Shown here piece by piece: positions 26,950 through 34,125 of a DNA stretch of 64,000 nt. Within the stretch, counting starts at the first letter, position 1, and each line of letters opens with the position of its first letter. This DNA comes from Paludibacterium paludis. Its GTDB lineage: Bacteria > Pseudomonadota > Gammaproteobacteria > Burkholderiales > Chromobacteriaceae. The DNA lies in assembly GCF_018802605.1 (NCBI RefSeq), contig NZ_CP069161.1:310001-374000 (forward strand), read 5' to 3'. The notes under the pieces were generated by a model. It searched no databases. It was not told where the DNA came from and saw nothing but the letters and a program-made list of their open reading frames with translations. Made by a program: the position numbers and the translations under genes.

Positions 26950-27669
26950 ATGCATGAGACCCCTGATATCTCGGCTGTCATTCTGCTGATGACGGACGAT
27001 GAGCGGGAGTACGCTCCGAAGACCCTCGGTTCGGTGTTGGCGCAAACCCTGCCTGTTGGCGAGATCCTGGTTTATGTTCGCGAGGAGAACACCTGGATCG
27101 ATGCCATCGTGCAAGGTCAGCCCAAGATCACGGTCAGGCGGATCCCGAAAATGGGGCCTGGACATGTCAGAAACCTTGCCGCGAGGGAAGCCAGGGGCGA
27201 ATGGCTGGCTTACCTCGACGGCGATGACTACTGGGCACCGACCCGGCTCGAACGCCAATGTGCCGGTCTGAGCAGTCATGATGGATTAATCTCCTGCGAT
27301 TACTATCTGATCAATGAGCGCGGAGTCAATTGCGGATTCGCCATGTCGAACCGCTTTCCGACCCCGAGTTCCTGGTTGATCCGCCGGCGGATCATGCTTG
27401 AAAAACGCTTCAACGAAACGGTTTTCAAGCACAACGACAGCATGTGGTGGGTGGAACACCGCGGTTGGGAAATCACCCGCCGGGTACCCGAACCGCTGCT
27501 CTTTTACCGGGTCCGGCGGGGATCCTTGTCGGATGTGCTGAAAAACAAACAGCGCAAGAACCAGTATGTGGCCCTTGCGAGCCACCCGCTGGTCCGGCCT
27601 TTGGCGTACTTTGCCACCTGGATGGTCTACCGTGGCAAGCGTGCCACGACGTACCCGCCGGCAGCCTGA
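26950..27669 (+). CDS. Glycosyltransferase family 2, short
   Basis: A 239-residue GT-A transferase. The N-terminus SAVILLMTDDEREYAPKTLG is an altered family opening, followed by PKMGPGHVRNLAAREARGEW and the metal site AYLDGDDYWAP. The protein is short and has no membrane helix. It belongs to the EPS operon; the donor is unknown. ATG 26950 is preferred over an in-frame TTG at 26929 because AAGGAA sits upstream of it. Confidence 0.85.
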   Translation: MHETPDISAVILLMTDDEREYAPKTLGSVLAQTLPVGEILVYVREENTWIDAIVQGQPKITVRRIPKMGPGHVRNLAAREARGEWLAYLDGDDYWAPTRLERQCAGLSSHDGLISCDYYLINERGVNCGFAMSNRFPTPSSWLIRRRIMLEKRFNETVFKHNDSMWWVEHRGWEITRRVPEPLLFYRVRRGSLSDVLKNKQRKNQYVALASHPLVRPLAYFATWMVYRGKRATTYPPAA

Positions 27670-27697
27670 ATACACTCTTTCATTTCATAATAAAAGC

Positions 27698-28819
27698 ATG
27701 AAACCAGCTGTCAGAATTCTTGGGACGCGTGGCGTCCCCGCTGCGCATGGGGGATTTGAGACCTTTGCCGAGTATCTCGCGAAACACCTGGTAGGGCAGG
27801 GGTGGCGCGTGATCGTCTATTGCCAGGAGGATGGCTCGGGAGAGGTGATGAATGATACCTGGGAGGGTATCGAGCGGGTGCGCATTCCCGTAGCCGTGTC
27901 CGGAGCCAAGGGAACCGTGCTGTTCGACTGGCTGGCGACGCGCCACGCCGCGCGGCACCGGGATCTGTGCCTGACGCTCGGTTACAACACGGCGATCTTT
28001 TGCGCATGGCTTCGTCTCAAAGGCATTCCGAACCTGATCAATATGGACGGAATCGAGTGGAAGCGGCAAAAGTGGGGCTGGGTCGCCAAAACCTGGTTCT
28101 GGCTGAACGAGTTGATCGGTGCCCGGATCGGCAACCATCTGGTGGCCGACAACCCGGGAATCAAGGCGCACCTGACGCGCTGGGTGCCGGCGGACAAGAT
28201 CACGATGATCGCGTATGGCGCTGAGGCTTGCGTTCAGGGAGACCCGGGGGCGATCCGGTCATACGGGCTGGATGACAAGGGTTACGCGCTGGTGATCGCG
28301 CGGCCCGAACCGGAAAACTCCGTCCTGGACATTGTGCGGGCGTTCTGCGCGAAACCCCGCTCGTGCAAATTGGTCGTGCTGGGGCATTTCGTTCCGGAGA
28401 CCAACCCCTATCACAAGGCGGTTGTCGACGCCGCCAACGATCAGGTGCTGTTTCCCGGCGCGATTTACGACAAGACCGTTGTGCAGGCGCTGCGGCGTCA
28501 TTGCCGCCTGTACGTGCACGGTCATCAGGTGGGCGGGACGAACCCTTCACTGGTCGAAGGCCTGGGTTCCGGCAGCCCCGTGCTGGCTCACGACAACCCG
28601 TTCAACCGGTGGGTTGTCGGGGAAGGGGCCGCGTATTTCTCCGGAGAGGACGCATGCTCGGCGCAACTGGATGCGCTGCTGGACGACCCGGACAGACTCG
28701 AAGCGATGCGCACGGCACATCTCGAGCGCTTCGCTTCGCACCTGACGTGGCCGATCATCCTTGCCCAGTACCAGGCTCTGCTGGAGCGTTGGCTACCGGC
28801 CGGGAAGGATCGAGCGTGA
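27698..28819 (+). CDS. Glycosyltransferase family 4 with DUF1972 N-terminus
   Basis: A 373-residue GT-B transferase. The N-terminal block RILGTRGVPAAHGGFETFAE is the mark of the DUF1972/rhamnosyltransferase-type group, and the C-terminal domain has HQVGGTNPSLVEGLGSGSPV. It is likely a late sugar transferase in repeat-unit assembly. The ATG at 27698 follows a 28-bp AT-rich spacer after the previous gene. An earlier in-frame ATG overlaps the preceding gene and lacks family sequence. Confidence 0.9.
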   Translation: MKPAVRILGTRGVPAAHGGFETFAEYLAKHLVGQGWRVIVYCQEDGSGEVMNDTWEGIERVRIPVAVSGAKGTVLFDWLATRHAARHRDLCLTLGYNTAIFCAWLRLKGIPNLINMDGIEWKRQKWGWVAKTWFWLNELIGARIGNHLVADNPGIKAHLTRWVPADKITMIAYGAEACVQGDPGAIRSYGLDDKGYALVIARPEPENSVLDIVRAFCAKPRSCKLVVLGHFVPETNPYHKAVVDAANDQVLFPGAIYDKTVVQALRRHCRLYVHGHQVGGTNPSLVEGLGSGSPVLAHDNPFNRWVVGEGAAYFSGEDACSAQLDALLDDPDRLEAMRTAHLERFASHLTWPIILAQYQALLERWLPAGKDRA

Positions 28820-30054
28820 AGATCCTGCTGTCAGTGTTCGCCTGCTCGCCAGAATGGGGGTCGGAGCCCGGCGTCGGCTGGCGCTGGGCCCTGGCGCTGG
28901 CCGGGAAGCACGATGTGACGGTCATTACCCACGCGTATTTCAAGCAGCAGATCGACAAAGTGAGTATGCCTGACGGGCAGCCGCTACCGTGTTTCCGGTA
29001 TGTCGATCTGGATGTCTTCGGCCTGCATCCGCACCGCCTGCTCAATTCGCGTCTTTACTACATGCTGTGGCAGTTGAAGGCGGCCTGGTCGGCGCGCCGC
29101 TGGATCGGGGACTTCGATCTCGTTCACCACCTGACCTGGGGCACCTACCGTTTTCCGAGCTTCATGGGATTGCTGGGCAAGCCCTTTATCAACGGACCTC
29201 TTGGCGGCGGAGAGCGTTCGCCAGCCCGGTTGTGGATGCGTTTGCCCTTGCGCGAGAGAGCTTTCGAATTCGCCAGGTCGGCTCTGATCGAATTAAGCCG
29301 GTTCGATCCGTTCGTCTGGCTCAACATGAAGAGTTCGGACCTGATTTTCTGCAAGACCGACGAAACACGGGATGCCTTGCCCTGGTTCGCGCGCGGCAAG
29401 GCTCGGGTGGCCACGGAGATCGGCGTCATGCCCGGCCAGCAATGGGGCGCGGCGAAAGATTACACCGGGCGAGAGCGTTTCACTCTTTTCTATGCGGGCA
29501 GACTGATCGGACTCAAAGGCGTTCACCTGATCATCAGGGCGCTGGCCGAGCTTCGTCACCGTCACGGGCTGGATGTGGATCTTTCCATCGCGGGAGACGG
29601 GCCGATGCACAGCTACCTCGTGGATCTGGCGATATCCCTGGGGGTTGGCGACTCCGTGAAGTTTCTTGGCAAGGTTCCGAGGGATGCACTGCTGACGCTT
29701 TACCGCGATATGGATCTGTTCGTTTTCCCGAGCTTTCATGACTCCAGCGGTAATGTCATCCTCGAGTCGATGAGCGCCGGTTTACCCGTCGTATGCCTTG
29801 ACCTTGGCGGTCCCAAGCACTTCCTCGACGACGACTCCGGAGTGGTGGTGCCCGCGAAAGGCGTCTCCGAGGCGACCGTGGTGGGGCGACTTGTCGAGGC
29901 GATATCGGAACTTCTGACATCCCCGGGGACTCTCTCGGCGCTTTCTGCCGGCGCCTTGCGCCGTTGTGACGCTTTTACGTGGGAAAAACAGGTGGATGCC
30001 GTTTACGATGCCATAGCCGCTGAGGGGCTCGCGGCAACGCGGCCTTCGGCCTGA
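28816..30054 (+). CDS. Glycosyltransferase family 4
   Basis: A 412-residue GT-B transferase starting MKILLSVFACSPEWGSEPGVGWRWA, a GxGW opening seen in WcaC/WcaL-like enzymes. The donor-binding EX7E region is FPSFHDSSGNVILESMSAGLPVV. The start is GTG at 28816, overlapping the previous stop codon and preceded by GGGAAGG. It is the last gene of the EPS operon and is followed by a G/C-rich hairpin. Confidence 0.9.
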   Translation: MKILLSVFACSPEWGSEPGVGWRWALALAGKHDVTVITHAYFKQQIDKVSMPDGQPLPCFRYVDLDVFGLHPHRLLNSRLYYMLWQLKAAWSARRWIGDFDLVHHLTWGTYRFPSFMGLLGKPFINGPLGGGERSPARLWMRLPLRERAFEFARSALIELSRFDPFVWLNMKSSDLIFCKTDETRDALPWFARGKARVATEIGVMPGQQWGAAKDYTGRERFTLFYAGRLIGLKGVHLIIRALAELRHRHGLDVDLSIAGDGPMHSYLVDLAISLGVGDSVKFLGKVPRDALLTLYRDMDLFVFPSFHDSSGNVILESMSAGLPVVCLDLGGPKHFLDDDSGVVVPAKGVSEATVVGRLVEAISELLTSPGTLSALSAGALRRCDAFTWEKQVDAVYDAIAAEGLAATRPSA

Positions 30055-30063
30055 ATGCGGTCG

Positions 30064-30093
30064 GCGGGGGGCATCGCTGTGCGGGCCCCCCGC
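30064..30093. terminator. Hairpin between the EPS operon and marR
   Basis: A perfect 9-bp stem (GCGGGGGGC / GCCCCCCGC) with a 12-nt loop fills the 44-bp gap between two convergent stop codons. It lacks a T tract on either side, so it is probably a bidirectional or weak terminator. Confidence 0.55.
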
Positions 30094-30098
30094 TCCTG

Positions 30099-30596
30099 TC
30101 AGTCTTCCTGGGTTTGCAGCAGTTTTTTCAGCAGCTTCGCCAGGGTATGGCGTTCTTCCGCGTCCAGCGGCTCGAGCAGCTCGTTTTCCGCGGCGAGGTG
30201 GTTGACGACCGCCTCGTTGATGACGCGCAGTCCTTTTTCGGTCAGCGTAACGATCACGCCGCGGCGGTCAAGGGGATCGGGCGAGCGGCGGACCAGACCC
30301 GACATTTCCAGGCGGTTGATGCGGTTGGTTAGCGCTCCCGACGAAATCAGCACCATGGTCTGCAACTGATTCGGCGACAGTTGGTACGGCTCCTTGCTGC
30401 GCCGCAGGGCGGCGAGAACGTCGAATTCTCCGACGTTGATGTCGTGCGCCATCAGGTCCTGCAGGACACGGCGGGTGATGAAGTATTCCATGCGCGCGAT
30501 GCGCCCGATCACTTCCGTCGAGGATGGGTCAAGATCCGGTCGGACTTCACGCCACAAGGCAACGATGCGGTCGATCTGGTCAGGCTGCTCGAACAT
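30099..30596 (-). CDS. MarR family regulator, probable urate/purine-responsive subgroup
   Basis: A 165-residue winged-helix repressor. The core HTH is LSPNQLQTMVLISSGALTNRINRLE, with the wing in DPLDRRGVIVTLT. It has an extra N-terminal helix with the sequence IVALWREVRPDLDPSSTEVIGRI. A Trp followed by RPDLD and GRI is typical of the UrtR/HucR/PecS/MftR subgroup, many of which bind urate. It is divergent from guanine deaminase, with two palindromes in the shared promoter region, one 28 bp from its own start. I infer a purine-degradation product is the ligand; that is not proven. Confidence 0.88.
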   Translation of the reverse strand: MFEQPDQIDRIVALWREVRPDLDPSSTEVIGRIARMEYFITRRVLQDLMAHDINVGEFDVLAALRRSKEPYQLSPNQLQTMVLISSGALTNRINRLEMSGLVRRSPDPLDRRGVIVTLTEKGLRVINEAVVNHLAAENELLEPLDAEERHTLAKLLKKLLQTQED

Positions 30597-30623
30597 AGTT
30601 TTTCCACTTTCCGTATGCGATGT

Positions 30624-30645
30624 AACCGTTCATCGATGAACGGTT
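30624..30645. promoter_or_regulatory. Perfect 22-bp palindrome upstream of marR, likely operator
   Basis: The arms AACCGTTCATC and GATGAACGGTT are exact complements with no spacer. The palindrome sits 28-49 bp upstream of the marR start codon, the expected place for an autoregulatory MarR operator. Confidence 0.7.
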
Positions 30646-30727
30646 TTGTTTTGCCCTAAAACCTTCTGATGTGTCATTGATGCAATACCGCTTCGGGCCC
30701 AGAGATTACCATTTTCTTGCGATTAAC

Positions 30728-30745
30728 TATCTTCACCTGAAGATA
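30728..30745. promoter_or_regulatory. Second palindrome, overlapping the candidate guaD -35 region
   Basis: TATCTTCACCTGAAGATA has 8-bp perfect arms around CC. A -10-like TATAAA is at 30751-30756; a spacer of 17 bp puts the -35 hexamer at 30728-30733, inside this palindrome. TATCTTxA-NN-TxAAGATA resembles operators of MarR-family repressors. Repression of guaD by the adjacent MarR is inferred. Confidence 0.55.
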
Positions 30746-30819
30746 TTTGATATAAAGATAAAAAGGGGTGGTTGACGCCCCGCTTTCCTGTTTGTCTGTG
30801 TAACGTTGAAGGAGTCACG

Positions 30820-32364
30820 ATGAAGTCGGCTGTGCGCGGCGCCATGATCACATTTCGGGCTGATCCGTTCATTGTCCCTGACGAAGAGAGTCTCACGCAT
30901 CTGTCCGATGCGCTGATCGTCATCGAAAATGGCAAGATCGTCGCGGTGGGCGATGCCGCGGAGCTGCTGCCTTCGCTGCCGCCCGGCACGGACATCACGC
31001 ATTACCGTGATGCCTTGATCGTGCCGGGTTTCATCGATTGTCATGCGCACTATGCGCAGACACCGATGATCGCGGCGTTTGGTGAGCAATTGCTGGACTG
31101 GCTCAACCTGTACACCTTCAACACCGAACAGGCATTCGGCGATCCTGCCGTGGCGTCCGAAGTGGCCGCGATCTTCCTTGATGAGCAGTTGCGGCATGGC
31201 GTGACCACATCCGCCGTGTTCGGCACGGTGCACCCCGAGTCGGTCGAGGCGCTGTTTGACCAGGCGCGCCGGCGCAATGTGCGGATGCTGGCGGGCAAGG
31301 TCTGCATGGACAGGAACGCGCCGGCTTCCCTGCTGGACAGCGCTCAACGCGCGTACGACGAGTCGGAGGCGCTGATCGGGCGCTGGCATGGCGTGGGCCG
31401 GCTGGAGTATGCCATCACACCGCGCTTCGCACCGACGTCGAGTCCGCAGCAGCTCGAGGCTCTGGGCGCGCTGGCGGCGCGCTACCCGGATATGCCGATT
31501 CAGACGCACCTCGCGGAAAACCGCGACGAGATGGCCTGGGTCGCCCGGCTGTTTCCCGACGCGCGCGATTACACCGATGTGTACGCCCGCCACGGGCTGG
31601 TCAGACCCCGGGCGATTTTCGGGCATGGCATTCATCTGACCGAACCGGAGCTCGACCGCCTGGCGGAAAACGGCGCCTCCCTGGCGCATTGCCCAACATC
31701 GAATTTCTTTCTCGGATCGGGGTGTTTCGATGTCCGGCGCACCCGGCAACGGAGTCTTCCGGTGCTGACCGGATTGGCGACCGATGTCGGCGCCGGAACG
31801 AGTTTTTCAATGTTGACCACCATGAACGAGGCTTACAAGGCGGCCCAGTTCAATGGTCATGCCCTTTCCGCGGTTCAGGCTTTTTATCTGGCGACGCGGG
31901 GCGGAGCCCGGGCGTTGGGCGTCGAGGACAAGGTGGGGTCGATCGCGGCCGGGATGGATGCGGATCTTGCTGTACTGGACATGGCGGCCACGCCATTGAT
32001 CCGCTACCGAATGACCCGCGTCCGGACTATCGGGGAGGCGATGTTCGTGCTGATGATGCTGGGGGACGACCGCGCGGTACGCGATACCTGGGTCGCCGGT
32101 TGCCGCTGGATGCCGTCAGGCGGTCTTGCCGGAGCGTTTGGGGATCAGCACCGTGCGGGTGCCGCACAGTCGATCCTGCAGGGTCAGGCGTTCGGGATCG
32201 ACCAGTGTCGCCAGAAACGGCAACAGGCACCAGGAGAACGATGCCAGGGCCACCAGCGGCCGATGGCCGGAGCCTTGCCGTGCGCCAAGGTAGGCGAGCA
32301 CGGGAACGACGACGAACAGTATCAGCGAGATGACGTAGCGGATGGCCGCTTCCTTCCAGGATAG
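30820..32364 (+). CDS. guaD: Guanine deaminase with C-terminal run-on
   Basis: Amidohydrolase that converts guanine to xanthine and ammonia. Zinc and substrate motifs are PGFIDCHAHYAQ, QTHLAENRDE, FGHGIHLTEPE and the late Asp in GLATDVGAGTSFSM. ATG 30820 has AAGGAG upstream. The family normally ends soon after a segment like MMLGDDRAVRDTWVAG, at about 430-440 residues. Here no stop occurs there, and the frame continues 82 codons to 32364, entirely antisense to the convergent RDD gene. The tail (Q/R/G-rich) looks like non-selected sequence. The stop codon has apparently been lost, or an error in the sequence hides it. Confidence 0.9.
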   Translation: MKSAVRGAMITFRADPFIVPDEESLTHLSDALIVIENGKIVAVGDAAELLPSLPPGTDITHYRDALIVPGFIDCHAHYAQTPMIAAFGEQLLDWLNLYTFNTEQAFGDPAVASEVAAIFLDEQLRHGVTTSAVFGTVHPESVEALFDQARRRNVRMLAGKVCMDRNAPASLLDSAQRAYDESEALIGRWHGVGRLEYAITPRFAPTSSPQQLEALGALAARYPDMPIQTHLAENRDEMAWVARLFPDARDYTDVYARHGLVRPRAIFGHGIHLTEPELDRLAENGASLAHCPTSNFFLGSGCFDVRRTRQRSLPVLTGLATDVGAGTSFSMLTTMNEAYKAAQFNGHALSAVQAFYLATRGGARALGVEDKVGSIAAGMDADLAVLDMAATPLIRYRMTRVRTIGEAMFVLMMLGDDRAVRDTWVAGCRWMPSGGLAGAFGDQHRAGAAQSILQGQAFGIDQCRQKRQQAPGERCQGHQRPMAGALPCAKVGEHGNDDEQYQRDDVADGRFLPG

Positions 32365-32643
32365 CGTTTCGCCATCCGCGGTCTGCAGTTTCAGGCGCCA
32401 GGCTTTCATCGCCACGGTTTGTCCGTGGCTGACCCAGGATTTGCCGAAGTAGGCGAACAGGGCCAGAGCGAGCGTGGCGCGGAATGCCTGGTCAAGCCAC
32501 AGAGAGGCGCCGAGCGACGCTTGCAGGGGCGTGTACAGCGCCGAGACGAGCAGCAGGATGGCGGCGAGCAGCAGCGATTCGTAAGCGAGGCAGGCCAGCC
32601 GTCGCGCCAGCGACGGGAAGGCGGTAGTGTCGGGAGTCGTCAT
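32116..32643 (-). CDS. RDD family membrane protein
   Basis: A 175-residue inner-membrane protein with the RDD layout. The first helix begins after SLARRLACLAYESLLL; the second helix and the loop GQTVAMKAWRLKLQTADG follow. Two more helices (YVISLILFVVVPVLAYL and LVALASFSWCLLPFLA) come next, then DRLCGTRTVL. Function of RDD proteins is mostly unknown; some affect ion or osmotic balance. Its 3' 249 bp overlap the guaD reading frame on the other strand. Confidence 0.85.
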   Translation of the reverse strand: MTTPDTTAFPSLARRLACLAYESLLLAAILLLVSALYTPLQASLGASLWLDQAFRATLALALFAYFGKSWVSHGQTVAMKAWRLKLQTADGETLSWKEAAIRYVISLILFVVVPVLAYLGARQGSGHRPLVALASFSWCLLPFLATLVDPERLTLQDRLCGTRTVLIPKRSGKTA

Positions 32644-32655
32644 CGGGCTATTGTG

Positions 32656-33006
32656 TCATTGGCCGGCCGGGGCGTTCAAGCGCGCCAGCGCGCGTTGCCG
32701 CGCATCGGGTGGCAGGGATTCGAGAAGGCGCCAGTTGGCGCGGGCGCGCTGCTGATCGGACTCGCTGAGCATGGCCCACACCCGGAGTCGCTCGCGGATC
32801 CTGGCCTGACGCGCAGCGGGAAGCCCGGTCGCGCGCGCGGCGATCTGCGCGAAGCGCTCGCGCCGTGCCGGGGACAACCGCGGCCAATCGCTTTCAAGGG
32901 GGGCGAGCAAAGCCCGCTCGCCCGCTCCCAGTTGCTGCCATTCCGGCGGGGAGGCCAATGCGCCGGCGCAGAGGGTTGCAGCAAGCACTAGCAGCAACTT
33001 ATTCAT
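32656..33006 (-). CDS. DUF3106-type small exported protein
   Basis: A 116-residue protein with a signal peptide (KLLLVLAATLCAGALASPP). The mature part is helical and Arg/Ala/Leu-rich with repeated W-P/L-x-R patterns (LAPLESDWPRLSPARRERF, LRVWAMLSESDQQRARANW). It matches the DUF3106 pattern often found next to an ECF sigma factor in betaproteobacteria. It overlaps the preceding DUF3619-like gene by 8 bp. It might be a periplasmic sensor for that system, like other small Heavy-metal-resistance/CpxP-like helical proteins, but no function is proven. Confidence 0.75.
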   Translation of the reverse strand: MNKLLLVLAATLCAGALASPPEWQQLGAGERALLAPLESDWPRLSPARRERFAQIAARATGLPAARQARIRERLRVWAMLSESDQQRARANWRLLESLPPDARQRALARLNAPAGQ

Positions 33007-33364
33007 GCGCGGCCCCCGCCAGATCCGGATCCATCAGGTTTTCCAGGGCGATGTCGCCTGCCAGTACGCCAATGTCCTGATCGATGTCTTCGTTGCGCGA
33101 GGACTCCACCCACAGGGCGGCCGTCAGCGCGACCGCGGCGACCGTGAGCGTCGCCGTGGTGCGGCGCATGGCAAGACCGTGCGCCAGGGACCAGCGCAGC
33201 CAGTGCGCCGACCAGCCGGACTGGGCGGGGCTGTGCGACAGGGCGTGCCGGCGCAGGCCGGCCAGCCGTTCGCGTGTCGCCTCAGGCATGCGGGCGAGTT
33301 CGTTGTTGAGTACCCGCACCACGATTCCGGGTACGGCGTCATGCTTCGGGCGCTCGTGTTTCAC
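32999..33364 (-). CDS. DUF3619-like single-pass membrane protein, possible anti-sigma factor
   Basis: A 121-residue protein. The soluble N-terminal half (ELARMPEATRERLAGLRRHAL) precedes one membrane helix (TATLTVAAVALTAALWVES) and an acidic periplasmic tail (NEDIDQDIGVLAGDIALENLMDPDL). Start is GTG at 33364, with AAGGAG upstream, overlapping the stop of the sigma-factor gene. The topology and position suit a membrane anti-sigma factor. No zinc-binding anti-sigma motif (HxxxCxxC) is present. Confidence 0.75.
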   Translation of the reverse strand: MKHERPKHDAVPGIVVRVLNNELARMPEATRERLAGLRRHALSHSPAQSGWSAHWLRWSLAHGLAMRRTTATLTVAAVALTAALWVESSRNEDIDQDIGVLAGDIALENLMDPDLAGAAHE

Positions 33365-33927
33365 AGGGTCACTCCTTTTTGGCTCAGGATGGCCGCCAAG
33401 GTATGGTTGGCTCTCGAGCAATGCGTTTTGACGCTGCCCTCCGAACATCCCATGACTTTTGCCGTACCGGCCACATCCAGTCCTTCCCAGTAACGCAGCA
33501 GAAAGGCTTCCCGTTGACGGGCGGGGAGCAGGGCGAGAGAGGCATCGATCAGTGTGGCAACTTCCTTGCGCATCAGCCATGCCTGCGGATCCAGGTGGAT
33601 CTCGTCCGCCGCCACGTCGAGCGTTTCCAGCAGATCCGGGGTGTCGTCTTCCTCCTTGCGGGGAACCAGCGCGCTGAACAGCGTGAAAACGAGCCGGCGC
33701 ACGCGGGTTCTGCGGTAGAAGTCGCGGATGGTGTTTTGCATGATGCGCTGGAACAGCAGGGGCAGCTCGTGCGCGGGCGCGCCAGCGTAGTGCCGGGCGA
33801 GCTTGAGCATCGCGTCCTGCACGATATCCATGGCATCTTCTTCATTCTGGACGGCAAACAGGGCTTGCCTGAATGCCCGTCGTTCCGCCGATCGAAGGTA
33901 ATCGGCCAACTCTTCTTGACTGGCCAT
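33361..33927 (-). CDS. ECF-type RNA polymerase sigma factor
   Basis: A 188-residue sigma-70 family protein of the extracytoplasmic group. Region 2 is at residues about 15-80 (FAVQNEEDAMDIVQDAMLKLARHY, RIMQNTIRDFYRR). Region 4 is at about 125-185 (LPARQREAFLLRYWEGLDVAGTAKVMGCSEGSVKTH). Its gene overlaps the next one by 4 bp and heads a three-gene unit with the DUF3619-like and DUF3106-like genes. The stimulus is unknown. It is divergent from ilvI across 198 bp. Confidence 0.92.
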   Translation of the reverse strand: MASQEELADYLRSAERRAFRQALFAVQNEEDAMDIVQDAMLKLARHYAGAPAHELPLLFQRIMQNTIRDFYRRTRVRRLVFTLFSALVPRKEEDDTPDLLETLDVAADEIHLDPQAWLMRKEVATLIDASLALLPARQREAFLLRYWEGLDVAGTAKVMGCSEGSVKTHCSRANHTLAAILSQKGVTL

Positions 33928-34125
33928 GGAAATGTGGTTTCAGTAATCCCAACCCGCAATAGTAACAGGTCACCACCGGCAATGGTAGTTAATGATTTTT
34001 CTCAATAATTACCTAGGCTTAGCGGCATGTTGCAGCCGCACAAAAGCGCTTGACCGGCCGCGTGGGGATACGATAAGGTCAATGACATAACAGGATGAAA
34101 CTATCATTACAACAATGAGGCAAAG

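Noticed and set aside
33928..34125. Attenuator leader peptide before ilvI
   Set aside because: No short frame rich in Leu, Ile and Val, and no terminator/antiterminator pair was visible.
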